From NCBI RefSeq assembly GCF_026342435.1, contig NZ_JAPEMT010000003.1, forward strand, positions 1,116,001 to 1,180,000: a DNA stretch of 64,000 nt, written 5' to 3'. The first letter of the stretch is position 1. Every line of letters starts with the position of its first letter. The notes under the pieces were generated by a model, which saw only the letters and a program-made list of their open reading frames with translations, was not told where the DNA came from and made no database searches. A program made the translations under genes and the position numbers. Source of the stretch: Streptomyces sp. NBC_00237. GTDB lineage: Bacteria; Actinomycetota; Actinomycetes; Streptomycetales; Streptomycetaceae. This document shows, piece after piece, positions 9,443 to 18,200 of the stretch.

Positions 9443-9777
9443 TCCCACAGAGCCCGACGGGTAAATTCCCATGGCCTCAGCGGCCCCACGGTCCGGCCGG
9501 CCGGACCGCACAAGACCAGCGCATACGGATCGGGCCGCACTCCTCGACAGCGATCTGGCCCGGCGCGACTTCGCGAGCAACTCAGGATGTTGCAATAACC
9601 GCGTCCAGGCGGTGCAGGGCGGCTACGAGCGGAAGACCGACCAGCGGCCCAGGAGAGCAACCTCAGAAAGCGAGTCCTCAACCGGCGGCCGTGCGACGGC
9701 AGTCGCACAGAACTCAGAACCGGCCGGGGAACAGCCGTCGTCAGACAGCGCGCCTGCCACAACGGATTGGCCGAACC
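9443..9777. other. Intergenic gap, nothing recognised
   Basis: The 335 bases between the acyltransferase stop and the putative phosphopantetheinyl transferase start hold no gene, no clear hairpin and no operator that I can support. The length suggests the transferase may have its own promoter. Confidence 0.3.
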
Positions 9778-10539
9778 ATGAGCAACAGAACCGCACCACG
9801 GCCTGCTCTCGACAGTCGTGACGACACGTCACCTCACGGCAGCCCGATGACGGACAGCGTCGACCCCTTCCCGAGTCCTGGCCTGATGCACCAGCAAGTC
9901 GCCTGCTCGGCCGGCCGCATCGCCGTGTGGTGGTGCCATGACTCCCCTGCCCCGGACGTGGGCCGCGGCCGCGCCCTGCTCTCCCATGCCATCGCCCACG
10001 ACTACGAACGCTCCACCCACGGAATTGTGTTCACCCGGGACGCATGGGGACGACCCGCCCTGGCACCAGGACAGGGCCTGCCACCACTCAGCCTGAGCGT
10101 CTCGCGACGCGGAACCCTCACAGTCGCAGCCGTAGCCGAGGGAATCGACATCGGCATCGGAGCCGAGCACCTCACCGAGCTGCCAGCACCACCCCTGCTG
10201 CGCTACGCACTGACCGCAAAGGAGCGAGCCGGACTGTCCGAAGAACCTGAGGCACAGCAGAACGACTCCTTCTGCACCCTGTGGGCTGCCAAGGAAGCAG
10301 TCGCCCATGCCATCGGATGGCCTCGCCTCAGAGCTCTGATCGACATCGACATCCTGCTGCACCCTCGTCCCCACCTCGCACGACTGGGCAAGGACCGATC
10401 CCCGCAAGGCTGGGAGATCGTTCCCCTTCCGCTGCCGTCGACCCGCGCCGCCGTTGTCCTTGCAGCCCTGCTGAGGAACACGCCGCACCCTGCGGCAAGG
10501 TCGGCACCTCACGACGAGGCCAGTCACGAGACTTCGTAA
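9778..10539 (+). CDS. 4'-phosphopantetheinyl transferase-like protein (Sfp type, divergent)
   Basis: The protein has up to 253 residues and the Sfp-type layout: a SLSVSRRGTLTVAAVA segment, then EGIDIGIGAEHL, then LWAAKEAVAHAIGW, matching the family's W-x-x-K-E motif. Such enzymes activate ACPs, so the likely partner is the ACP encoded at 6854. Oddly, the usual G-x-D-x-E metal motif reads GIDIGIGAE, with Gly two residues after Asp where the Glu is expected. ATGs at 9778 and 9847 are both possible; neither has a strong ribosome site. Function is therefore likely but not certain. Confidence 0.7.
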   Translation: MSNRTAPRPALDSRDDTSPHGSPMTDSVDPFPSPGLMHQQVACSAGRIAVWWCHDSPAPDVGRGRALLSHAIAHDYERSTHGIVFTRDAWGRPALAPGQGLPPLSLSVSRRGTLTVAAVAEGIDIGIGAEHLTELPAPPLLRYALTAKERAGLSEEPEAQQNDSFCTLWAAKEAVAHAIGWPRLRALIDIDILLHPRPHLARLGKDRSPQGWEIVPLPLPSTRAAVVLAALLRNTPHPAARSAPHDEASHETS

Positions 10540-11236
10540 GAGCCATCGGCGTTGACCAGGTGACATCCCCCGAGCACACGCAGCCCCGGGTGGTCCCCCG
10601 GCTTCAAACAGGAGGGTTGCCCCGGAGCCGTGGTCATCCAGAAAGTTGGTGACGCTGTGCTCCGCACACGGAAGGAATCTCAGACCTCATGCGGAAGAAG
10701 ACCGGCGACAGCGGACAGAATCCATCCGACACGGATACCCGCGAGAAGGTACAACGGAACGAAAGTACGGGGCGGGTACGGCTCTTCCTGTCTGCCCGGG
10801 TGCCATCGGGGCGGGAAGCGGCGGCCGAGGACGGCGATGACTGGAACATTGTCCGGGGCGAGGACTGACACGGCTGATGCCATCCCCGCCGCTCCTGCCT
10901 GCCCCGGCGCGGTGCAGGCAGGAGAGTTTCCGGTCCCGGCCATGTGCACGATCACCGGTGGAGGCTTGCTGGCCTACCGGTGTGCGTTCCCGCCCATGAA
11001 GGCCGCAGCCGGTTCGGCGCACATCGAAGCGGTGGTGGCGCGGGTGCAGGCGATGCTGGCTTTGTTGGCGAAGAAGGAGTACAGGCGCCGCTTCCTGACG
11101 CGCTGGACCCGTTGGGGGCTCGTTCCCGCCGCGTCCGGCGGCAGGGGAGCCGTCGTGTGGCATGCAACTGGGCCTGGGCGCTGTCCCCCGGGGGAGTCGT
11201 GGTCCCTGCTTCTATCGGCCGCGACGTCGGCTGGGG
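10540..11236. other. Mostly non-coding stretch before the IS3 element
   Basis: Nothing recognisable is encoded across about 700 bases. One short hydrophilic frame at 10689-10868 is listed separately. A second frame from an ATG at 10941 contains a helical-looking stretch (residues like HIEAVVARVQAMLALLAKKEY) but runs into the insertion sequence and could be the remnant of a truncated gene. Confidence 0.35.
10689..10868 (+). CDS. Possible small hydrophilic protein, 59 residues
   Basis: A short frame from ATG 10689 to TGA 10868 encodes a charged protein rich in Asp, Glu, Lys and Arg (starting MRKKTGDSGQ, ending NIVRGED). About three quarters of its third codon positions are G or C, as in local genes, and the residue mix is unlike the Arg/Pro-rich shadow frames. 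The nearest AAGGA is about 13 bases upstream, which is far. No family is recognised. Confidence 0.3.
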   Translation: MRKKTGDSGQNPSDTDTREKVQRNESTGRVRLFLSARVPSGREAAAEDGDDWNIVRGED

Positions 11237-11263
11237 TGAACCGTTCCGGGTTCGGTAGAGACT

Positions 11264-12136
11264 CTAGATTGTGGTTGTGACCTGGGATTTCGGGGTTTTG
11301 CGGTAGTAGTTGGTCTCGTATTCGACGGGTGGGATGTGCCCTATTTCACCGTGGAGTCGGCGGTGGCAGTACCAGTCGATCCATTCGGCGGTGGCGAGTT
11401 CGACATGCGAAAGGGTTCGCCAAGGTCGGCCGGGCTTGATCAGCTCGGTCTTGAACAGGCCGATCGTGGACTCCATGAGGGCGTTGTCGTAGGCGTCGCC
11501 GACCGAACCGATGGAGGCCGCGATGCCGGCGGCGTCCAGGTGCTCGGCGAGCCGAAAACTCGTGTATTGCGACCCGGCATCGGAATGATGTATCAACTCG
11601 CCCCGCTGGTAAGGCTGTTTATCGCGGTCACGTTGCCACAGGGCCATGTCCAGGGCGTCCAGGACGAGCCTGGTCTCCTTCGACGTGGCGGCTGACCAGC
11701 CGACGATCCGGCGGGAGAAGGTGTCGACGACGAACGCGACGTAGACGACGCCGGACCAGGTCTTGACGTGGGTGAAGTCAGCGACCCAGCAGCGGTTGGG
11801 GGCCGGCGCGACGAAGTTGCGGTCCAGCAGGTCCGGTGCCCGTTCCACGGAACTGTCCGGGATGGTGGTGATGATCTTCTTTCCCCGGACAGCACCGGCG
11901 ACGCCCAGCTCGCGCATGAGGCGTTCGACGGTGCACCGGGCCACGATGTGACCTTGTCGGTGCAGCTCACGCCAGACCTTCCTGGCGCCGTAGACACGGT
12001 AGTTGGACACGAAGATCTGCCGGATGAGCGGCTTCAGTTCGGCGTCGCGGACGGTGCGGGCCGACGGGGCCCGGAGTCGTTTGTGGTGGGCGTAATAGGT
12101 GGACGGGGCGATCTTGCAGTCGTGCTCGGTGAGCAC
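11264..12136 (-). CDS. IS3-family transposase OrfB, DDE integrase domain
   Basis: The integrase has catalytic Asp in WVADFTHVKTW, Asp in HHSDAGSQYTS and Glu in YDNALMESTIG. OrfB is normally made as an OrfAB fusion by a -1 ribosomal frameshift near the end of orfA; the orfB frame is open upstream of the listed start into that overlap, consistent with this. The protein ends about one base inside the left inverted repeat. It appears intact. Confidence 0.9.
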   Translation of the reverse strand: MLTEHDCKIAPSTYYAHHKRLRAPSARTVRDAELKPLIRQIFVSNYRVYGARKVWRELHRQGHIVARCTVERLMRELGVAGAVRGKKIITTIPDSSVERAPDLLDRNFVAPAPNRCWVADFTHVKTWSGVVYVAFVVDTFSRRIVGWSAATSKETRLVLDALDMALWQRDRDKQPYQRGELIHHSDAGSQYTSFRLAEHLDAAGIAASIGSVGDAYDNALMESTIGLFKTELIKPGRPWRTLSHVELATAEWIDWYCHRRLHGEIGHIPPVEYETNYYRKTPKSQVTTTI

Positions 12137-12189
12137 GCGGCAGATCGGCTCGACACCGCCGAAGCGGGCCCGGTGCTCGTCGATGAACG

Positions 12190-12516
12190 CTACGAGCGCG
12201 TGTGTGGCCGGTCGAGCTCGGCCGCGAAGAAACTCGCCGCGGCCTTCAGGATGTCGTTCGCCCGCTTCAGTTCGGCGATCTCCTTCTTCATCGCCTTGAT
12301 CTGCGCGGACTCCTCCGTGGTCGTCCCCGGCCGCTGACCGGAGTCGACCTCGTCCCGCTTCACCCAGTTCCGCAGGGTCTCGGCCGAACCGATCCCGAGT
12401 TTCTGGGCGACGGCCCTCAAAGCGGCCGACTCGTTCGGATAGTCACCGCGGATCTCGGCGACCATACGGACCGCTCGTTTCCGCAGCTCAGGGGGATAGG
12501 AGGAAGGGCGTGCCAT
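12190..12516 (-). CDS. IS3-family transposase OrfA, helix-turn-helix protein
   Basis: The 108-residue protein has an N-terminal HTH (YPPELRKRAVRMV through GIGSAETLRNWVKRDEVD) and a C-terminal leucine-zipper-like helix (IKAMKKEIAELKRANDILKA) typical of IS3-family OrfA. It binds the terminal repeats and, fused to OrfB by frameshifting, forms the transposase. The ATG at 12516 follows AGGAGG at a short distance. Confidence 0.9.
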   Translation of the reverse strand: MARPSSYPPELRKRAVRMVAEIRGDYPNESAALRAVAQKLGIGSAETLRNWVKRDEVDSGQRPGTTTEESAQIKAMKKEIAELKRANDILKAAASFFAAELDRPHTRS

Positions 12517-12566
12517 GACTCAATCCTTACACGGAATCAAGTCTCTATCGAACCCGGAACGGTTCA

Positions 12567-12668
12567 CTCGGGCTGGCCGATCAGTGCGTACCGGCCGTGT
12601 GAGGCGGGTGTGCTGCCCGGCCCGTACGCGCGCAGCATCTCCTTCAGGCGGGCGCGGTGCTGCTCCAC
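12567..12668 (+). repeat. 102-bp direct repeat, copy A
   Basis: This block is nearly identical to 16094-16195 in the same orientation (two mismatches seen, near 12617 and 12641). The pair brackets the two divergent secreted-protein genes. Copy A abuts the IS3 right end and copy B abuts the IS1182-like transposase, so both repeat ends coincide with transposon insertions. Confidence 0.75.
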
Positions 12669-12900
12669 GAACTCCTCAAGACGCTCGATGTACTCCTCGC
12701 CTTCTTCGGTGCGCACCGTGGCTCAGCGCGATGTCCAGGAACTCGCCGTCCGGCCAGTGGCGGGTGCCTGGCGCGGCCAGGGCCCTCGGGAAGCGTCCCC
12801 CGGTCCCGGCCGTCGGGTCCAGCGCCGCGGCTGGGGCCGGGGCGGGTTCTTGCGCCGGGAACTCCTGCGGCGCGGGGTGGAGACGCGGACGGCCCCGCAC
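12567..12900 (-). pseudogene. Broken conserved gene, copy 2 (3' end removed by the IS3 element)
   Basis: Reading the minus strand toward the IS3 element gives a helical segment (GEEYIERLEEFVEQHRARLK, then EMLRAYGPGSTPASHGRYALIGQPE) cut off exactly at 12566. The same protein sequence, uninterrupted at its C-terminus, recurs at 15962-16195. Further upstream, APGTRHWPDGEFLDIALSHG lies in another frame, so the copy also carries a frameshift near 12725. The family is not recognised. Confidence 0.5.
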
Positions 12901-12952
12901 GGAATCCTTGGGGCGGGGTTCCGTGCGGGGCCGTGTTCACGGGTGGGGGTTG

Positions 12953-14230
12953 TCAGACTCCGGTCAGGGTGTAGGTGCCGGTGCCGTCCTGCCGGCCGCT
13001 GGAGTACTGGCGGATGAGTTCGCCGTCCGCGTACCGGTCGTGGCCCAGCATGGAGCCGGTGTACTTGTTCTGTAGGCCGATCTTGGTGCTGCCGGGTACG
13101 TCGCGGTAGATGTAGAACCGCTGGAGGTCGTCCTCCCCGCAGGTGGCCGTCGTCAGGTAGGCCTGTTCCTGGTTGGCGATGTTCGCGGGGATGGTCGCGC
13201 ATCCGCCGTTGCCCCAGTTCCACAGGGTGGCCTCGAGGACTCCGTTGGTCTCCGTGACGTTGCACAGCCGCCAGTTGTCCAGATGGGCACTGGTCCAGTT
13301 GGATTCACGCAGGCGGATACCGTCGTTGGCGCGGAGCGGTGCGCTCCAGTTCAGGGGCTTGCCCGGGACGTCGATTTTGTAGGCGCCGGGCTGGCAGTTC
13401 AAGGCGGCCCGCGTGGCGGGCTTGGCGGCCTTCACGCTCTGGGCGGTCTTGGCGGCCGCGGCGGCGTTGTCGGCGTCCTGCTTGGCCTTCTCGGCCTTGG
13501 CCGACGGGACGGGGCCGACCGGGTGCGTCGCGGTGGCGGCGGGGGAGCCGCAGTCCAACAGGACCTGTGCCCTGGCCATGATGCTGTTGGCGGGGACCTT
13601 GTCCTCGCAGCGCACCGCGCCTTCCTCGAGGGCGGTGTAAGTGGTGTAGCTGCCGCTGTCGGGACCCTCTGCCCACTTCAGCGCGTAACTGCCGTCGCTC
13701 TGCTTGACGCGGTTGCAGTTGAGGCTGCCGTAGGTGCCGGTGACCTTCTTGGTGCCCTTGTACACCCCGTAGTAGCCGGGCTGGTAGAAGTTCCAGTTCA
13801 CCGTGTCGGACACGCTGGACGTGGAGGAGTAGTCGACCTGCACGTTCAGTCCCAGAGCCGCGCCCACGTCACCGAGGGCTTCGACGGCGAAGCTGCCCTG
13901 AATGTTGGCGTTGAGGCCCACCGAGACCGAGATAGTGGTCTGCGTGTTGGTCGTGACGGAGTGGCTTCCGGTCGTGCCCTGGGTGACGAACCAGCCCTTG
14001 AAGTGGGTAATCGTGGGGGCGACTTCAGTGGTCTTGATGACAGGGTGGCGCTTGCCGAGATCGGCCGCCGTGCATGTCTGCCCGGCGGCGACGGCTGCGG
14101 TCGCGGTGGTGGCTGACTGGGCCGTGGCCGGCTGGGCGGTGGCAAAGCCCATAGTGGTGAGCGCGACGGCGGAGCTCACGGCAGCGGCGATGGGTCCCCG
14201 TATACGGCCAACTGGTCTATTAAGAAACAT
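12953..14230 (-). CDS. Secreted protein with possible pore-forming-like N-terminal and ricin-like C-terminal regions
   Basis: The 425-residue protein begins with a signal peptide (Arg residues, then a hydrophobic stretch, cleavage near residue 38 after ATAQS). Residues about 75-185 are rich in Ser, Thr and alternating polar/apolar residues (TTNTQTTISVSVGLNANIQG), as in beta-pore-forming or adhesin folds. An Ala/Lys-rich linker around 250-285 precedes a C-terminal region with spaced Cys and Trp residues that could be a beta-trefoil. GGGGGAG precedes the ATG at 14230. No exact family is recognised. It is divergent from a secreted nuclease-like gene. Confidence 0.7.
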   Translation of the reverse strand: MFLNRPVGRIRGPIAAAVSSAVALTTMGFATAQPATAQSATTATAAVAAGQTCTAADLGKRHPVIKTTEVAPTITHFKGWFVTQGTTGSHSVTTNTQTTISVSVGLNANIQGSFAVEALGDVGAALGLNVQVDYSSTSSVSDTVNWNFYQPGYYGVYKGTKKVTGTYGSLNCNRVKQSDGSYALKWAEGPDSGSYTTYTALEEGAVRCEDKVPANSIMARAQVLLDCGSPAATATHPVGPVPSAKAEKAKQDADNAAAAAKTAQSVKAAKPATRAALNCQPGAYKIDVPGKPLNWSAPLRANDGIRLRESNWTSAHLDNWRLCNVTETNGVLEATLWNWGNGGCATIPANIANQEQAYLTTATCGEDDLQRFYIYRDVPGSTKIGLQNKYTGSMLGHDRYADGELIRQYSSGRQDGTGTYTLTGV

Positions 14231-14444
14231 TGTTGTACTCCCCCAATTTTCCGGCTCGCTTGAGCCGGCGATCGGCCTTCTGGCGCGGCTGACAGTAGTT
14301 CACCGACGGGCTGGGGCGGGAGATCACAATGCGCCAACAGTGATCCACAGGAGGTCCTACCGCCCTTACCAGTGCGGACGGTAGCGTGCGTGCCCGGCCC
14401 CCGACCGGACCAGGCCATGTCAACTCGACCCGAAGGAAACCCTG

Positions 14445-15746
14445 TTGAAACGCCTGAGATCACTCCTGGCGGTGCTCGCCTCGCTCGCACTGACCGCGAC
14501 GCTGATAGCTCTGACCGGCACACCGGCCGTCGCCAATTCGGCAGCGGTCCAGGAAGCCCCCAAGGGGCGCGGCACGTGCACGGCCACAACGCCCGGTTCC
14601 GCGCCCAAGGGCCGGAGCGCGGGCTGGTCCTGCTTCAAAACAGGACCCGCCCCCAAGTGGGTCATCAACCGTATGGCCCGCAAGGCCGCTCTGGCCGCGC
14701 CCGAAACCCGCGCCGACGATAATGACGGCGCCCAGGAGGACGCCCGCACCGTGCAAGAGCTATGCCTTGCCGACGGTGGTTCGCTCGTCTCCAACCGCCT
14801 CGGCTACTGCATACGTGGTATAGCCAAATATGAGCGCTGGGAGGCCGGTGCGCTTAAGGGCACCGCTGTTGTAGGAATCATTATCAGATCCGCCGTCAAG
14901 GAAACGCCGAAGGCGACTTGGCGGGAGAGGATCGAGGTCCAAGCCGTCTCCGTTAACGACATTCCTGATGGCGTGGCAATAGGTGTCAGCTCCACCTGTA
15001 GTGGCATATGCACAACGCAGGGGCCCGCCTGGGGCGGCTCCCATGTGGTCATGCGCGAAGCTGGCACGGGCGCAGCCGGGGAAATCAACTACAGCTCCCC
15101 GGTCAGCCAGGGCAACGTGGCACCACATATCCAGACCGCCTACCACATCCAAGGAATAATCATCGGGGGTGCGGTAGACAACCCGCCGAAGAACGACCAC
15201 TGGACTGGCCCCTCCCTGCGCTGCGACGCGGAGGAATGGATTCCTAATCCCGGCTGCATCGTGGAAGGCCACATGGCGAATGTGACGATTCGCAAGTCGG
15301 TCCACGGTGGTGCCGCCATAACCTATGAGTGGGCACAGAAAAACCTGAAGAATCCCACCAATGACTACGGCACCAGGGAAAAACCACTGCATCGCGACGC
15401 CTCCGGGGACCACAAGAAGAAGAGTGCCATAACCTGTGATAATGCCCCCAGGTTCGTGAGAGACAACTTCCTGGTCGTGGATGACAATTGTGACGAGTAC
15501 CCATTCGCCAAGGCCGAGGAGGGTGGAAAGCCCGGAAAGATGTGTGTCGATATCTTCCCGCAGAAGGTTGGCGGAGTATGGGATATCGCGAACGTCAAGG
15601 TCATGCGCAAAAATGACAACGCTATCTGCGTGCGTTCCCATGTCACCGGGACGGAGAACCAGAAAGCGGGAAGCACACTCGGTGCAGCTACGGTATCTGC
15701 CCGGATTCTCAACCGTGAGCCCTACTTTGTGATCATCAAGGACTGA
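14445..15746 (+). CDS. Secreted protein with C-terminal NucA/NucB deoxyribonuclease domain
   Basis: The 433-residue protein starts with a clear signal peptide (MKRLRSLLAVLASLALTATL, then an Ala-rich cleavage site). The C-terminal region carries CDEYPFAKAEEGG starting at Cys349, the core motif of NucA/NucB-type extracellular DNases, and several Cys residues. The middle part is unrecognised. The start is TTG at 14445, chosen because GAAGGA lies a few bases upstream and the signal peptide follows immediately. It is followed by a strong terminator. It could serve in nucleic-acid scavenging or as a toxin; no immunity gene is adjacent. Confidence 0.78.
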   Translation: MKRLRSLLAVLASLALTATLIALTGTPAVANSAAVQEAPKGRGTCTATTPGSAPKGRSAGWSCFKTGPAPKWVINRMARKAALAAPETRADDNDGAQEDARTVQELCLADGGSLVSNRLGYCIRGIAKYERWEAGALKGTAVVGIIIRSAVKETPKATWRERIEVQAVSVNDIPDGVAIGVSSTCSGICTTQGPAWGGSHVVMREAGTGAAGEINYSSPVSQGNVAPHIQTAYHIQGIIIGGAVDNPPKNDHWTGPSLRCDAEEWIPNPGCIVEGHMANVTIRKSVHGGAAITYEWAQKNLKNPTNDYGTREKPLHRDASGDHKKKSAITCDNAPRFVRDNFLVVDDNCDEYPFAKAEEGGKPGKMCVDIFPQKVGGVWDIANVKVMRKNDNAICVRSHVTGTENQKAGSTLGAATVSARILNREPYFVIIKD

Positions 15747-15843
15747 CCGTCCGCCGCGTATCCCTCTCAGTCTGGGTCGATGCCGGCGACCTAGCTGTTC
15801 TGACCCAAGAGGCTGGGGACGGCCCCCGCGCGAGAAAGCAGCG

Positions 15844-15875
15844 CACCCCGCCCTGACCGGGAGCAGGGCGGGGTG
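15844..15875 (+). terminator. Rho-independent-type hairpin after the nuclease gene
   Basis: A perfect 12-bp stem (CACCCCGCCCTG pairing with CAGGGCGGGGTG) closes an 8-base loop about 100 bases after the stop codon. There is no T-tract, which is common for Streptomyces terminators. Confidence 0.75.
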
Positions 15876-15961
15876 AAGCCCTCCCCGCTGTCTACCTCGC
15901 GGTGGGAACTTCATCGAGTGGTGGAATCACCCGTTCGGCCCCACCGCTCGTTCCCCGCTGT

Positions 15962-16195
15962 TCACCGGCTGAGGCGGATGCGCGGCCCCCACCCGTACGC
16001 GAGGTCGTCCAGCAGGACGCCCTCTTCCTCCTCATCCCACCGGCCGCGCAACGCGAACGGGTTGGTCTCCATCTGCTCCAGGATGACCAGGGTCTCGGGC
16101 TGGCCGATCAGTGCGTACCGGCCGTGTGAGGCGGGTGTGCTGCCCCGCCCGTACGCGCGCAGCATCTCCTCCAGGCGGGCGCGGTGCTGCTCCAC
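15962..16195 (-). pseudogene. C-terminal fragment of the duplicated conserved gene, copy 1
   Basis: The minus strand encodes VEQHRARLEEMLRAYGRGST and continues through ALIGQPETLVILEQMETNPF to a stop at 15962. The upstream part of the gene is replaced by the IS1182-like transposase at about 16196. It therefore holds the 3' half of a gene whose more complete 5' half, also broken, lies at 12567-12900. The product is acidic near its end (WDEEEEG); the family is not recognised. Confidence 0.5.
16094..16195 (+). repeat. 102-bp direct repeat, copy B
   Basis: This is the partner of 12567-12668, same orientation. It lies inside the coding part of the truncated gene on the minus strand and ends where transposase sequence begins. 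Confidence 0.75.
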
Positions 16196-16212
16196 GGAGC
16201 GGACGGCGGCGG

Positions 16213-17822
16213 TGGCCCATGCTGCTTTCCCGCGCGGGACGTTCGCGATGCGGATCAGGGACGGTCTGGGTGAGATCTTCGCGGATGCGGAGTTCGCCGG
16301 TCTGTTCGCGCGGCGCGGGCATCCGGCGTTGTCGCCGGGGTTCCTGGCGATGGTGTCGGTCTTGCAGTACACCGAAGGACTTTCCGATCGGCAGGCTGCT
16401 GACGCGGTACGCGGCAGGATCGGCTGGAAATATTGCCTGGGTCTGGAGCTGCACGATTCCGGCTTCGACGCCTCGGTGCTCAGCGAGTTCCGCAGCCGAC
16501 TCGTCCAGGACGACCAGGCGGACCGGCTGTTGTCCCGCATTCTTGAGCTGCTGGCCGGCCGTCAACTGCTGAGGGCCGGGGGCGTGCAGCGCACCGACGC
16601 CACGCATGTGGTGGCGAACATCCGGCTGCTGAACCGGCTGGAGCTGGTGGTGGAGACGATGCGGGCGACGCTGGAGGCCCTGGCGGCAGCCGCGCCGGGC
16701 TGGCTGATCGCGCATACTGCGGTGGACTGGTGGGAGCGGCACGAGCGCCGTGCCAGCGACTACCGGCTGCCCCGGACCGAGGCCACCCGTGACGCGCTCG
16801 CCCGCACGGTCGGCCAGGACGGCCGCCGACTACTGGCCTCCGTCTACGCGCCGTATGCCCCGGGGTGGCTGCGCGAGGTCCCTGCGGTGCAGGTGCTGCG
16901 GCAGGTCTGGGTCCAGCAGTATCAGTCCACCGGCGGCGGAGCGTACGTACTGCGGCCGGCCGGGAAACTGCCACCGGGATCAGTCTCGATCGGCAGTCCG
17001 TACAACACCGAGGCCCGCTACAGCATCAAGCGCGGTATGCCCTGGCGCGGCTACAAGGCCCACTACACCGAAACCGCCGTGCCGGTCAGGCCCCGGTTGA
17101 TCGTGCATGTCGAGACCACCGAGGCCAGCCGCGCTGACGTCGAGACCACCGCCGGACGCCACCGTGCTCTCATGGCCGCCGGCCTCAAGCCCGACGAGGA
17201 ACTCGTCGACGCCGCCTACGTCAGCGTCGACCACATCCTCACCGCAGCACAACACGGCATCAAGCTGACCGGGCCGTTACCGCCCGACTCGGGCTGGCAG
17301 GCCCGTGATCCGGACGCATTCGACATCAGGAACTTCACCATCGACTGGGACCACCGACATGTCACCTGCCCCAACGGCAAAGAGAGCCGCTACTGACGCG
17401 AGACCCACAGCCGCGACCAACTCCCGATCATCCAGGTCACCTTCCGCCTGCCTGACTGCACCCCCTGCCCGGACCGGGCCCGCTGCACCCGCTCCGAGCG
17501 CAACGCGCGCGCCATGACCTTCCGGCCACGCGAACAGTTCGAGGCCCAGCAGCACATCCGCGCGGAGCAGGCCACCGACGGCTGGAAGGAGCACTACGCG
17601 CTGCGGGCCGGAGTCGAGGGCACCATGGCCCAGGCGTCCAGCCGCTGCAATGTCCACCGGGCCCGCTACCGCGGACTCGCCCGCACCCACCTCCAGCACG
17701 TACTCACCGCGACCGCCCTCAACCTCGTCCGCACCGACGCCTGGCTCTCCGGGATTCCCCCGGCCGGGGCCTGGACATCACGCCTCGCCCGCCTCCACCA
17801 AGCACTCACGGCCACCATGTGA
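16213..17822 (+). pseudogene. IS1182-family transposase interrupted by an in-frame TGA
   Basis: The frame from GTG 16213 encodes a DDE transposase of the IS1182 type: N-terminal AFPRGTFAMRIRDGLGEIF, then RQAADAVRGRIGWKY, a TDATHV catalytic region and a late VEGTMAQASSRCNVHRARYR. A TGA at 17394-17396 interrupts the frame after CPNGKESRY, and the same frame continues without further stops to 17822, so a single nonsense change (for example from TGG) is likely. The usual first ten or so residues also seem to be missing. Confidence 0.82.
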
Positions 17823-18200
17823 ATAAGCCAGCAGGGTCGATCAAGGGGAATGCTCACGCGCGGCCAGCACCGTGGGCCTGGTCATGATGCTGCTGCTCCT
17901 TGGGGGTGGGCTTCCTCGCCATCGGCGGCGAGTGGTTCGCCATGTGGCAGTCGTCCGACTGGAATGGGCTGGACGCTGCCGCCCGCAATTTTGCACTGGC
18001 TGCCTTCACACTCCTCGTCGTGCACCTGCCCGGGTCCGCCGGGCAGGTACGGCACGAACCTGATGCCGGCCAGGCTGAGGATGCGCCCGGGCACCCGAGG
18101 AGGGCAGGTGGGGCCGCAGATGCCTCTGGTCCGGGAGGGCGGACGAGGCGGCGGGACGGCGAGACGGTCTGTCGCGGTGCGACGGCTGAGGGGTGCGCTT
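17823..18200. other. Gap holding a possible decayed membrane-protein fragment
   Basis: Two plus-strand frames meeting at a run of G bases (about 17903) read GLVMMLLLLG and then VGFLAIGGEWFAMWQ and NFALAAFTLLVVHLPG. Joined by a one-base shift they would form a small two-helix membrane protein. No start, ribosome site or family is clear. The rest of the gap shows nothing. Confidence 0.3.

Larger units (their letters stand above)
11237..12566 (-). mobile_element. IS3-family insertion sequence, complete, 1330 bp
   Basis: Near-perfect 27-bp terminal inverted repeats lie at 11237-11263 and 12540-12566, starting TGAACCGTTCC, with one mismatch. Between them are orfA and orfB of an IS3-family transposase on the minus strand. 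The flanks (GGGG on the left, CTCG on the right) show no target duplication. The right end abuts a broken gene that is partly repeated at 16094, so it landed in that gene or arrived by recombination. Confidence 0.88.

Noticed and set aside
9691..9777. N-terminal extension of the PPTase-like gene
   Set aside because: The extra 29 residues are Arg/Gln-rich, have no ribosome site and are not part of the family fold.
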